The notes under the pieces were generated by a model. That model was not told the origin of the DNA. It saw nothing but the letters and a program-made list of their open reading frames with translations, and made no database searches. Shown piece after piece: positions 43,008 through 51,441 of a stretch of 64,000 bases of DNA; the stretch's first letter is position 1; every line of letters starts with the position of its first letter. The stretch lies in contig VWVT01000002.1 of NCBI GenBank assembly GCA_008638415.1, positions 248,001 to 312,000 on the forward strand, written 5' to 3'. The position numbers were made by a program, and so were the translations under genes. Source of the DNA: Nocardiopsis sinuspersici. GTDB taxonomy: Bacteria > Actinomycetota > Actinomycetes > Streptosporangiales > Streptosporangiaceae.

Positions 43008-43247
43008 TCGCCTCACACTCAGGGACGGCCATGGGAACGCCGTGCGGTCACGACGCCGTGTGACAAAGTTTCCCAGTTCACCGCACCGCGTCGGTGCCCG
43101 TGCGACGTGAGTCCGCTCGCAGTCGTGTGCGCCGCGTGTGCGCACCGCCGCCCCGAGCGGGAGCCGACCCGGCCCTCCGGGCCGTCCCGGTGGACGTTTT
43201 TCCTGTTTACACCACGTGGAGCGGAAGTCTTTGCCACTCTTGGCACC

Positions 43248-43967
43248 ATGACGCTGTCCATCGCACTACGCGGAGACACCGCACGCTTTCCGGGAAACAC
43301 CCTTCCGGCCCTGCGTTCAGCCTCACGTGCCGGGGCGGACCTGGTCAAGATCGACGTCCACCTGACCGCCGACGGGTACCTCGTACTGATCGACGAACGA
43401 ACAGTGGCCGCCCCTGGTTCCCCGCCCCGGCCCGTGGGCGAGCTGAGCCTGGCCGAACTGGCCGCCGCACGCGAGGACGTGGAACGGCGCGTGCCCACCC
43501 TCATGGAGGTCCTGGCCGAGTTCGAGGGCGGTGGTCCCCCTCCCCTGCTCGTGGACGCCGGCGCGCCGGAGACCGCGCTCGCGGCGGACACCCTGCTGCG
43601 CGGGCGCGGGTTCGGCGACCAGGTGCTCTTCACCGGCTCCACCGAGGCCCTCGGCGCGCTGCGTGCCCGCAGCCCCGACGCCCGGCTGATGCTGGCCTGG
43701 GACCAGCCGGGGCTGCCTCCCGAGGACGTGACCCGCTCCCTGCGCCCGAACTTCCTCGGTGCGCACCACACGCTGCTGACCCGGGAGTTGGTCGAGGAGA
43801 TACACCGTTCCGGTCGCCGCGTCACGGCCTGGACGGTGAACGACTTCCCGGAGATGGCACGCCTGATGGGGATCGGCGTGGACGCGCTCGCCACGGAGCG
43901 GGTCGAGGACCTGGTGTCGCTGACCACGGGCCGCGCGCGGGGCGAACCGGCCCCCGACCCGGTCTGA
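43248..43967 (+). CDS. GDPD-fold protein lacking catalytic residues
   Basis: A 239-aa protein with the glycerophosphodiester phosphodiesterase TIM-barrel outline (RGDTARFPGNTLPALRSA, GADLVKIDVHLTADGYLV, C-terminal VTAWTVNDFPEMARLMGIGVDALAT). The family motifs read HRG, ENT, ExD and HD. Here they are LRG (His to Leu 7), GNT (Glu to Gly 16), KID (Glu to Lys 34) and ID (His to Ile 48). At least four catalytic or metal positions are changed, so phosphodiesterase activity is unlikely. The reading frame is intact and well conserved otherwise, so it is probably not a decaying pseudogene. The ribosome-binding site is weak. Confidence 0.8.
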   Translation: MTLSIALRGDTARFPGNTLPALRSASRAGADLVKIDVHLTADGYLVLIDERTVAAPGSPPRPVGELSLAELAAAREDVERRVPTLMEVLAEFEGGGPPPLLVDAGAPETALAADTLLRGRGFGDQVLFTGSTEALGALRARSPDARLMLAWDQPGLPPEDVTRSLRPNFLGAHHTLLTRELVEEIHRSGRRVTAWTVNDFPEMARLMGIGVDALATERVEDLVSLTTGRARGEPAPDPV

Positions 43968-44174
43968 CGCGGGCCGGCGTTCCCCGTGGACGGCGCCGAG
44001 GACGGTCCCCGGTCCCCGCGTCCACGTCGCACGGCCGCCGGAGCCGCGCGGTACGCGACGCGTCGGACTCCGCCGCTCCGCGTCCTTCCGCGATGGCACG
44101 GACTCCCGAAGACAACGACCCGCTGGGTGAGGACCACACGCCCTCGCTCCCCCCTCGAAGGCGTACCCCAACCG

Positions 44175-44810
44175 ATGAGACACCACCGCATGACGGCCGG
44201 CACCTCCCCTCACGCGCTCCGCACGACGGCCTCCGTCCTGGACTGCGCCGCGCGCCTGTTCGCCGAACACGGCTCCCGGGGTCTGGCCACGTCCGCGCTG
44301 ATCCGCCGCGTCTCGGCCGAGACCGGGACCGACGCCGCCTCGCTCAGACGCGCCTTCCCCACGTGGTTCGACCTGGCCTACGCCGTCGTACTGCGCTCCA
44401 CCCGGGAGCGGGTCGACGGGCAACTGGCCGCGGACCAGCCCGGCCTGCCCGCGGCCGAGCGCATGTCGTCCCTGGTCAGACGGCACGTGGAGATCGGTTG
44501 GAAGCACCGTGCGGCGACCTCGCTGGCACACGAGATACTGCCGGTGCTGCGGGCCGTCCATCCGGACCGCCACCGCGAGGTCGGCTCGCTGACCCGCACC
44601 TACCGCGAGCACGTCCGCGGGATCATCGTGGACGGCCTGGTCGCGGGCGCCTTCGGGGTGGACGAGCCCGGACGGGCCGCCGACGAGGTGCTGGCGACCT
44701 TCGACTCCCTGCTGCACTGGTACGAGCCCGAGGCCGGGCTGAGCCTGGACGACCTCGGCGCCGTCTACGTGGACCTCGTGCTCCACCACCACCTGGGGCA
44801 CCCGCGCTGA
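44175..44810 (+). CDS. TetR-like regulator
   Basis: A 211-aa protein. The N-terminal HTH (TTASVLDCAARLFAEHGSRGLATSALIRRVSAETGTDAASLRRAFPTWFDL) matches TetR proteins. An all-helical ligand domain (RMSSLVRRHVEIGWKHRAATSLAHEIL, FDSLLHWYEPEAGLSLDDLG) resembles the FadR/mycobacterial acyl-CoA type. The effector is unknown. The start could be ATG 44175 or ATG 44190; GAAGGCG favours the first. It is convergent with the SGNH hydrolase gene, with 9 bp between stops. Confidence 0.82.
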   Translation: MRHHRMTAGTSPHALRTTASVLDCAARLFAEHGSRGLATSALIRRVSAETGTDAASLRRAFPTWFDLAYAVVLRSTRERVDGQLAADQPGLPAAERMSSLVRRHVEIGWKHRAATSLAHEILPVLRAVHPDRHREVGSLTRTYREHVRGIIVDGLVAGAFGVDEPGRAADEVLATFDSLLHWYEPEAGLSLDDLGAVYVDLVLHHHLGHPR

Positions 44811-44819
44811 CCGTGGAGG

Positions 44820-46781
44820 CTAGCTCCCGACGAGCTGGTACAGGTCGATGGACTCGGCCAGCGCGCGCAGGCCGGCGTCGCCGGGGTGGAGGTGGTCCCC
44901 CGAGTCGTAGGCGGGCCGCATACGGGCGGGGTCCTGCGGGTCGCGCAGGACGGCGTCGAAGTCCCACACCCCGTCGAAGGGCGACATCGGGTCGTTGATC
45001 TGGGAGCGCAGGTAGGTGTTGACCTGCTGGCGGGCCTGCTCGACCTCCGCCGTACAGCGCGGATCGCCCCCGCACGGGCCGAGCGTGGCCACGAACACCC
45101 GCAGGTCGTACTCGTGGGCCAGCCGTGCGATGTGTCCGATCCCGCTGATCACCGCCTCGGGAGAGGTGCCCAGGCGCAGGTCGTTGATGCCGGCGAAGAC
45201 GACGACGGTGTCCACGCCGTTCTGGACGAGCACGTCCCGGTGGACCCGGCGGGTCATCGCGACGCCCCTGGGGATGGTGGCCACCCCCTCGCCCGGGTAG
45301 TCGTCCCTGACCACGTGGTTCCCGGACACCCCGAGGTTGAGCACGCCGGGGTCGGGCAGCCCGGGCCGCGCGGCCAGGCGGGCGCTGAGCACGTCGGGCC
45401 AGCGGGAGTAGGCGTCGCGGGTGGAGCGGACGCCGTCGGTGATGGAGTCGCCGAGCGCCACGATCGCTCCCGGCCCGTCGAGCACCTCCACGCCGGTGAG
45501 GAAGGGCCACTGGTCGATCCGGCCGGTGAACGGCTCCCCGGTGGTGTCCAGGGTGTGGTCGCCGCTGCCGGGCGCGCTGGTGTAGTTGGTGTCCACCGAG
45601 GCGTAGTGCACCGGCGCGGTGGCCACCCGCTCGGGCAGGTAGACGCTGACCAGGACGTTGGTCTGCGGCGGCACGGAGATCCCGGCGGGATCGCTGAACA
45701 CCTGTCCCCCGGCCGGTATGACGGTCGCGGAGCGCCCGCCGAAGGTGAGCGGGACCGCGGAGCCCCTGACGGCCGCGCCGGTGTCGCGCGGGGCCAGTGA
45801 GGCCGCTCCCACGGTGACGGGGGCGTCGGCGAAGGTGTTGTCCAGACGGATCCGTACGTTGGCGCCGCCGGTGGTGGTGCGTACCGACAGCCGCAGGGTC
45901 TGGTCCTCCCAGGGGCCGACCTCCATGTAGCCGGAGGTGGCCCGGGCCCAGGTACCGGTCCACTCGGGGCCCACCTCGCGCCCGCCCACGGAGAACAGGT
46001 GGATGCGGCCCTCGCCCTCCCCGGTCTCCGGCAGCACCACGTGGGAGATCTCGCGTGCGGGATCGACCGGGACGTCACGCGCGTACAGGCGCACCGCGCC
46101 GAGCCCCGGGTCGGGGCCGGAGGCGGAGTTGGCGTAGGGCAGGGTGAGCGCGGCCTCGCTCGCGGGCCCGGTGATCCAGTCGGGGACGGACAGGACGAAC
46201 TCCTGTTCCCTCCCGTCGGTGTAGACCACCCGGCCGGTGCCGTGGACCTCGGCCCCGGCGCCGCCGGTGTCGATCCCACCGGCCCCGGTGTCCCCGGTCT
46301 CGGTTCCGCCGGTGCGGGTGGCGGTGGCCAGGAAGGTGAGCGAACGGTAGCGGTCGGCGCCGAGCCGGACGGCCTGGCCGTCGGAGACCAGGTGGTCGGG
46401 GCGCCCGGGTGCGTAGTCGGGCAGTTCCAGGGGTGCGCCGAGGAGGACGACCTCGCGGCCGGGGATCCACCCGGCCGAGGCCAGGGTCTGCGCGGACAGG
46501 CTGTTGCCGGAGCCGTCGAGGTCGACGTTGGCGCTGGAGCCGTCCCGGGATACGCCGATCCGGTCGACGAGGGCGCCGAAGGGGGTCCCGGGCGCCTGGG
46601 GGTTCGTCTGCTCGGCCTGCTTCGGGGGCTCGGTCCCGAGTCCGTGGGAGACCGTGATGGTGACGACCGTCGCGAGGAGCACCGCCGCGACAGCCGCCGC
46701 CGTACCGCGCAGCAGGTAGTAGGCCGGGTTCCCGCGGCGGCGGCGCCCACGCCGCCGCGATGTTCCGTCCGATCCCAACAC
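44820..46781 (-). CDS. Membrane-anchored SGNH/GDSL hydrolase
   Basis: A 653-aa protein. A short Arg-rich cytoplasmic N-terminus leads into one TM (AAAVAAVLLATVVTITVSHGL, about 30-50). A beta-rich region of about 370 residues follows, then a C-terminal SGNH esterase domain. Its catalytic blocks are IVALGDSITDG (Ser), LGVSGNHVV (Gly/Asn), GINDLRLG and SGDHLHPGDAG (Asp and His). It acts outside the cell on an ester, probably acetyl groups on carbohydrate (inference). The GTG at 46781 with GGGGAGG upstream is chosen; the longer open frame is Arg/Pro-rich. Confidence 0.87.
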   Translation of the reverse strand: MLGSDGTSRRRGRRRRGNPAYYLLRGTAAAVAAVLLATVVTITVSHGLGTEPPKQAEQTNPQAPGTPFGALVDRIGVSRDGSSANVDLDGSGNSLSAQTLASAGWIPGREVVLLGAPLELPDYAPGRPDHLVSDGQAVRLGADRYRSLTFLATATRTGGTETGDTGAGGIDTGGAGAEVHGTGRVVYTDGREQEFVLSVPDWITGPASEAALTLPYANSASGPDPGLGAVRLYARDVPVDPAREISHVVLPETGEGEGRIHLFSVGGREVGPEWTGTWARATSGYMEVGPWEDQTLRLSVRTTTGGANVRIRLDNTFADAPVTVGAASLAPRDTGAAVRGSAVPLTFGGRSATVIPAGGQVFSDPAGISVPPQTNVLVSVYLPERVATAPVHYASVDTNYTSAPGSGDHTLDTTGEPFTGRIDQWPFLTGVEVLDGPGAIVALGDSITDGVRSTRDAYSRWPDVLSARLAARPGLPDPGVLNLGVSGNHVVRDDYPGEGVATIPRGVAMTRRVHRDVLVQNGVDTVVVFAGINDLRLGTSPEAVISGIGHIARLAHEYDLRVFVATLGPCGGDPRCTAEVEQARQQVNTYLRSQINDPMSPFDGVWDFDAVLRDPQDPARMRPAYDSGDHLHPGDAGLRALAESIDLYQLVGS

Positions 46782-47328
46782 TCGCCTCCCCGGAGTACAC
46801 CCGTCCACCGATCTGTCGGACGACGCCGGGCACGCGGTGGTTGCCGAGACGTGGCACACCACGCCCCTCTGGCCGGCCGTCAGTGTAAACGAGCGGGCTC
46901 CGTGCGGCGGGGAGGTTCCAGGACCGCGTCGCGCACCGTTCCCGGTGCGCGAAGGCGCAGAGCAGGTGAGGGGGCGGGCCGGGCGGAAGCCGGATTCGTG
47001 CCCGAGGGCGGGTCCCCGGACCGACCGGCGTGGGCGGCCGTCCCGGACCGTGTCCGTCGCCACGGCCGGGACCGAAAGTCACCGGGACGAAGCACAATGG
47101 CCGGAGCACTTCCGTCTCCGATCCCTCCCCCCTGTCCGCCCGTCCTCACCGCACGCGTTCCGAACCGGCGAGAAGCGAGCACCCCCCGAGTCCGGCCCCG
47201 TCCCGAACCCGGATTCCAAAAGTGCGCGGCCGCGCCCGCCCGTTCCACGGAATCCGGTTCCCGAAGCCGCATCATCAGAGGAAGCGCCGAGCTTCTCCCG
47301 TCGAACCCCCGACCCCAGAAGGGCCCGC
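46782..47328. other. Divergent intergenic region
   Basis: 547 bp between the SGNH hydrolase and exonuclease genes. It holds promoter candidates around AGTGTAAACG (46880) for the minus strand, but nothing I can assign with confidence. The open frames here are shadows without conservation. Confidence 0.45.
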
Positions 47329-48030
47329 ATGACCTGGCACACCCGTCCCATGGCCGCGTTCGACGTCGAGTCCACCGGCCTGGACCTGGACCACGACCGG
47401 ATCGTCACCGCCGCCCTGTGGCGCATCGACCCCGTCCACCGCACCAAGGAAGTCACCACCTGGCTCATCGACCCGGGCATCGACATCCCCCAGGAGGCCA
47501 CCGACATCCACCACATCACCACCGACCACGCACGCGAGCACGGCCGGCCCGCGTCCGAGGCGGTGCCCGAGATCGGCGCCGCCCTGGAGAAGGCGGCCGT
47601 GGACGGCCTGCCGGTGGTGGTCTACAACGCCCCCTACGACCTGGGACTGCTCGCGGCGGAGCTCCAGCGCCACCAGTCCGGGGCCCGCTTCGACGAGATG
47701 CTGCGCGTCCTGGACCCCCTCGTGCTGGACAAGCGGGTCGACACCTTCCGGCGCGGCTCGCGCAAGCTGGTCGACGTGTGCGCCCACCACGGCGTGCGCC
47801 TGGACGCCGACCAGGCGCACGGGGCCGCCGCCGACGCGCTGGCCGCCGCCCGACTGGCCTGGAAGCTCGCCGCGACCCACCCCGAGCTGGCGGACATGGG
47901 CATCGACGAGCTGCACACCGCACAGGTCACCTGGAAGGCCGAACAGGCCGCCGGTCTCCAGGCCTACCTGCGGCGCAAGGACCCCGAGGCGGTCGTGGAC
48001 GGCTCCTGGCCACTCGCCGCCCGCGCCTGA
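47329..48030 (+). CDS. DEDDh 3'-5' exonuclease (DNA polymerase III epsilon-like)
   Basis: A 233-aa exonuclease. ExoI motif AFDVESTGLDLDHDRIV (Asp and Glu), ExoII VVYNAPYDLGLLAAEL (Asp) and ExoIII HGAAADALAAARLAW (His and Asp) are complete. It hydrolyses DNA or RNA 3' ends with two metals. In actinobacteria this stand-alone type is annotated as exonuclease or epsilon-like; a replication role is not certain. ATG 47329 has AGAAGGG upstream. The extra C-terminal helix region (WKAEQAAGLQAYLRRK) is typical of the group. Confidence 0.9.
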   Translation: MTWHTRPMAAFDVESTGLDLDHDRIVTAALWRIDPVHRTKEVTTWLIDPGIDIPQEATDIHHITTDHAREHGRPASEAVPEIGAALEKAAVDGLPVVVYNAPYDLGLLAAELQRHQSGARFDEMLRVLDPLVLDKRVDTFRRGSRKLVDVCAHHGVRLDADQAHGAAADALAAARLAWKLAATHPELADMGIDELHTAQVTWKAEQAAGLQAYLRRKDPEAVVDGSWPLAARA

Positions 48031-48066
48031 GCGCACCGGCCCGGCCGCCTCCCCGACCGCACGCGC

Positions 48067-48822
48067 TCAGGAGGGCTCGAAACACCAGCCCGTCTCCGCG
48101 AGCGCCCGCGCCCGTGCCTCCACGACGGCCGTACGAGCGCTCCGCTCCCGCTCGTCGGCGTGCGGGGCGGCGGCGGTGGCCTGCCCGGGCCACTTGCGGT
48201 AGAGGAGTCCGGTCCGCGCCGTGAACCAGCCGCGGCTCACGGCGTTGAGGGCGAGGAGGAGCCCGGTGTCCTCGGACGCCGGCAGCGCCATCCACCCGCC
48301 CAGGGCCAGGAGCAGGTCCCGGCGTACGCACAGGGTGGCCGGGTGGACGGGCGGCAGGAAGCCGTTCGCCTTCCAGGAGTCCAGGACGGCGCCCCGCTCG
48401 ATCGGGCCCTCCGGCGGGTCCCCCTCGAACCCGGTGGTGGACCCGTCGGGCATGAGGTCCAGGGCCCGCGAGGTGGTCCAGCAGACCCCGGGCGTCCGCG
48501 TCAGGGCCCCGATGTCCCGGGCCAGCGCGCCCGGCGTCAACTGGTCGTCGGCGTCCAGGACCCGGACGAACTCGCCCTCCGTCCGGGAGAGCGCCATCGT
48601 GCGCGCCGTTCCGGCGCGGCCCGCCCGGCCCTGCCCGAAGCTGACGCGCGGGTCGTCCGGCACGCGGGACCCGACGGCGTCGGTCTCCCCGTCCTCCTGT
48701 ACGACCCACTGCCAGTCCCAGCCGTCGGGGAGGACCTGCCCGGACAGCGACCTGTACGCCTCGGGTAGGAATCCGGCGCCCGGGGCGTGCACCGCCGTGA
48801 CGACGGAGACGAGACCGGCCAT
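48067..48822 (-). CDS. Family 2 glycosyltransferase
   Basis: A 251-aa GT-A fold enzyme. It has an N-terminal nucleotide-binding beta-alpha unit (LVSVVTAVHAPGAGFLPEAYRSL), VVQEDGETDAVGS, and the DxD-like metal site in VRVLDADDQLTPGA. A later acidic motif is PASEDTGLLLALNA (probable catalytic ED). There are no TM helices. Donor and acceptor unknown. It begins 2 bp after the stop of the UTRA gene, so they form an operon; the upstream protein may sense the pathway's ligand. Confidence 0.85.
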   Translation of the reverse strand: MAGLVSVVTAVHAPGAGFLPEAYRSLSGQVLPDGWDWQWVVQEDGETDAVGSRVPDDPRVSFGQGRAGRAGTARTMALSRTEGEFVRVLDADDQLTPGALARDIGALTRTPGVCWTTSRALDLMPDGSTTGFEGDPPEGPIERGAVLDSWKANGFLPPVHPATLCVRRDLLLALGGWMALPASEDTGLLLALNAVSRGWFTARTGLLYRKWPGQATAAAPHADERERSARTAVVEARARALAETGWCFEPS

Positions 48823-48824
48823 GG

Positions 48825-49448
48825 TCACCACCGTTCCAGACGAGTCGTGAAGACGGCCTCGGTCCGGTCGCCCGGAAGGATGACCTCCGACCAGTCCACG
48901 ACGCGGCCGTCCGTGTCGACGCAGGCCTTCCGGAGCACCATCACGGCGGTACCGGGCGGCAGCGCGAGCTCCCGTGCCTCCTCGGCGGTGGGCGGCCGCG
49001 CGGTGACCCGCTCCTCGACCCGGTCGACCTCGACGCCCACGGTACACAGCTGGCTCTGGGTACCGCCGGGCCACGGCTCCCTGGCCGCGTCGAGCAGGTC
49101 CGGGTTGGAGGCCACCATCGCGTGCACCAGGTAGGAGCGCGTCATGTTGAGGGGCGCGGCCTCCTCCCGGTAGCGCGTCCGGTAGAGGCGTTCCACCAGC
49201 CTGGTCCCCACGCGCACGCGAAGGGCTCGGGCCAGCTCCTCGTCGGCCCTCACGTCGTGGTACTCGGCGTGGAACACGAGGTCGTCCACGGTGAGCCCGG
49301 TGTCGTGTTCCGTGGCGCCGGTCGCCCCGCGCTCCTCCCGGCCCGCCCGGGCGCGGTTCTTCTCCCACTGGTGCCGCTCGTTGGTCCTGCGCACGAGGCG
49401 CCGGGGCCCATGCCCGTACGCCCTTCCCCGAACCACTTCGGTACTCAC
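48825..49448 (-). CDS. UTRA-domain protein without the GntR DNA-binding domain
   Basis: A 207-aa protein consisting of the ligand-binding UTRA domain of GntR/HutC regulators (TERLYRTRYREE-like strand in VERLYRTRYREEAAPLNMTRSYLV, ending ALPPGTAVMVLRKACVDTDGRVVDWSEVILPGDRTEAVF). It normally follows a winged HTH of about 70 residues, absent here. Only a wing-like remnant (RGRAYGHGPRRLVRRTNERHQWEKNRARAG) precedes it. The GTG at 49448 has a very good GGAGGCGG ribosome-binding site, which argues it is a real start rather than a truncation. I searched the upstream 250 bp in other frames and found no HTH. Confidence 0.78.
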   Translation of the reverse strand: MSTEVVRGRAYGHGPRRLVRRTNERHQWEKNRARAGREERGATGATEHDTGLTVDDLVFHAEYHDVRADEELARALRVRVGTRLVERLYRTRYREEAAPLNMTRSYLVHAMVASNPDLLDAAREPWPGGTQSQLCTVGVEVDRVEERVTARPPTAEEARELALPPGTAVMVLRKACVDTDGRVVDWSEVILPGDRTEAVFTTRLERW

Positions 49449-49845
49449 CCGCCTCCGTCGGCCGACACGCACGCTCCAGGCCCCGGGAGAGACCGGGAGC
49501 CTCTCCGAGGGCGCGCGTCCTCTGGATCTATTCCGACGGCGGGCCGATGTCCAGCCACCTCACCGGCGCGGCGCGGCAGGAGGGCCGTGAGTTCTCCGGC
49601 GCGCGGCTCCGCCGTACCCACATGACCGAACCAGGGTTTTGTCCACCACAAGTGGCGGAATGGGCGGAACACAGCCTTGATGTCCTACTTCGTATTCAAG
49701 CCCGCCGCCTTGACGAGGGCGAACGCGAATCACGGTGCGGGACCGCGGACGAGGGCGCCGAGTTCTGGGCCCCGGACTTCGGCGCGTATTCCCCGCGGCC
49801 GTCCGGACGGGACCGTATCCGGCCGCACACACCCCGATAGCGAAG
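49449..49845. other. Intergenic region upstream of the UTRA gene
   Basis: About 400 bp without a convincing gene. An AT-richer stretch at 49630-49700 may contain the minus-strand promoter of the UTRA-GT2 operon. Small open frames on either strand lack ribosome-binding sites and family resemblance. Confidence 0.45.
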
Positions 49846-49885
49846 AAAGCGCCGCTGGCCCGTATCCGCAGGTCGGCGGCGCTTT
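49846..49885 (-). terminator. Terminator of the CAU tRNA gene
   Basis: AAAGCGCCGC (49846-49855) pairs with GCGGCGCTTT (49876-49885) over 10 bp with a 20-nt loop. On the minus strand it ends in TTTCTTC, and on the plus strand in TTTTG. Confidence 0.8.
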
Positions 49886-49903
49886 TGTCATGTTCGGAAG
49901 GGG

Positions 49904-49977
49904 TAGGCCGGGCAGGACTCGAACCCGCGACCCAGGGATTATGAGTCCCCTGCTCTAACCAACTGAGCTACCGGCCC
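49904..49977 (-). tRNA. tRNA with anticodon CAU (Met or Ile2)
   Basis: A 74-nt tRNA. The acceptor stem is GGGCCGG/CCGGCCT (G1-U72 wobble) with an A discriminator. The D-arm is GCTCAGTTGGTTAGAGC, the anticodon loop CTCATAA with CAU, and the T-arm CGGGTTCGAGTCCTG. CCA is not fully encoded. It could be elongator tRNA-Met. The anticodon stem and variable loop (GCAGGGGACTCATAATCCC) also resemble the lysidine-modified tRNA-Ile2 of E. coli. The two cannot be separated without a trained model. Confidence 0.93.
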
Positions 49978-50202
49978 GCCGTCATCGGCGAACGTCATCC
50001 TAACAGGGTGCGTCCTCCGTTTCCGCGCCGTAAATCCGTTACCGCACGGAACCCGCGACCCCCGGCGAGGGGCACGCGGATCCCCTACCGCGCACCTGGT
50101 TCACGCTCCGCGAGGACGCGAGGTCTAGGGTGGTGAGGTGCGCGGCGCGCACCTGGACGACCCCAGCGCCCGGTACCGACGCCGCGTCGAACCCGTTGGT
50201 AA

Positions 50203-51231
<1,029 letters not shown>

Positions 51232-51283
51232 CACCCGCCCGGGCCCGCGCGCCTCGCTCGGGGCGGGGGCCGGACCGTGTGCG

Positions 51284-51311
51284 CGGGCACGCCTCGTTCG
51301 GGGCGTGCCCG
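51284..51311 (+). terminator. Hairpin terminator after mdh
   Basis: A perfect 10-bp stem (CGGGCACGCC / GGCGTGCCCG) with an 8-nt loop, 52 bp after the mdh stop. A related partial copy of the motif (CGCCTCGCTCGGGGCG) precedes it. Confidence 0.8.
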
Positions 51312-51441
51312 TCGTCGTCTCCGAGGCGGCCGGACGGGTTCCGGGGCCTGCGGGACCGGCCCCGGGCGACCGGACCGGGCTCCGTGAACGGGCACACGGC
51401 ACTGTCCCGGGGGGCCTCGGGAAGCAGGCAGTATAGAGACC

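Noticed and set aside
49547..49840. Plus-strand ORF of about 97 residues before the CAU tRNA
   Set aside because: No ribosome-binding site, no recognisable domain, and it runs across promoter-like AT-rich sequence and into the terminator region.
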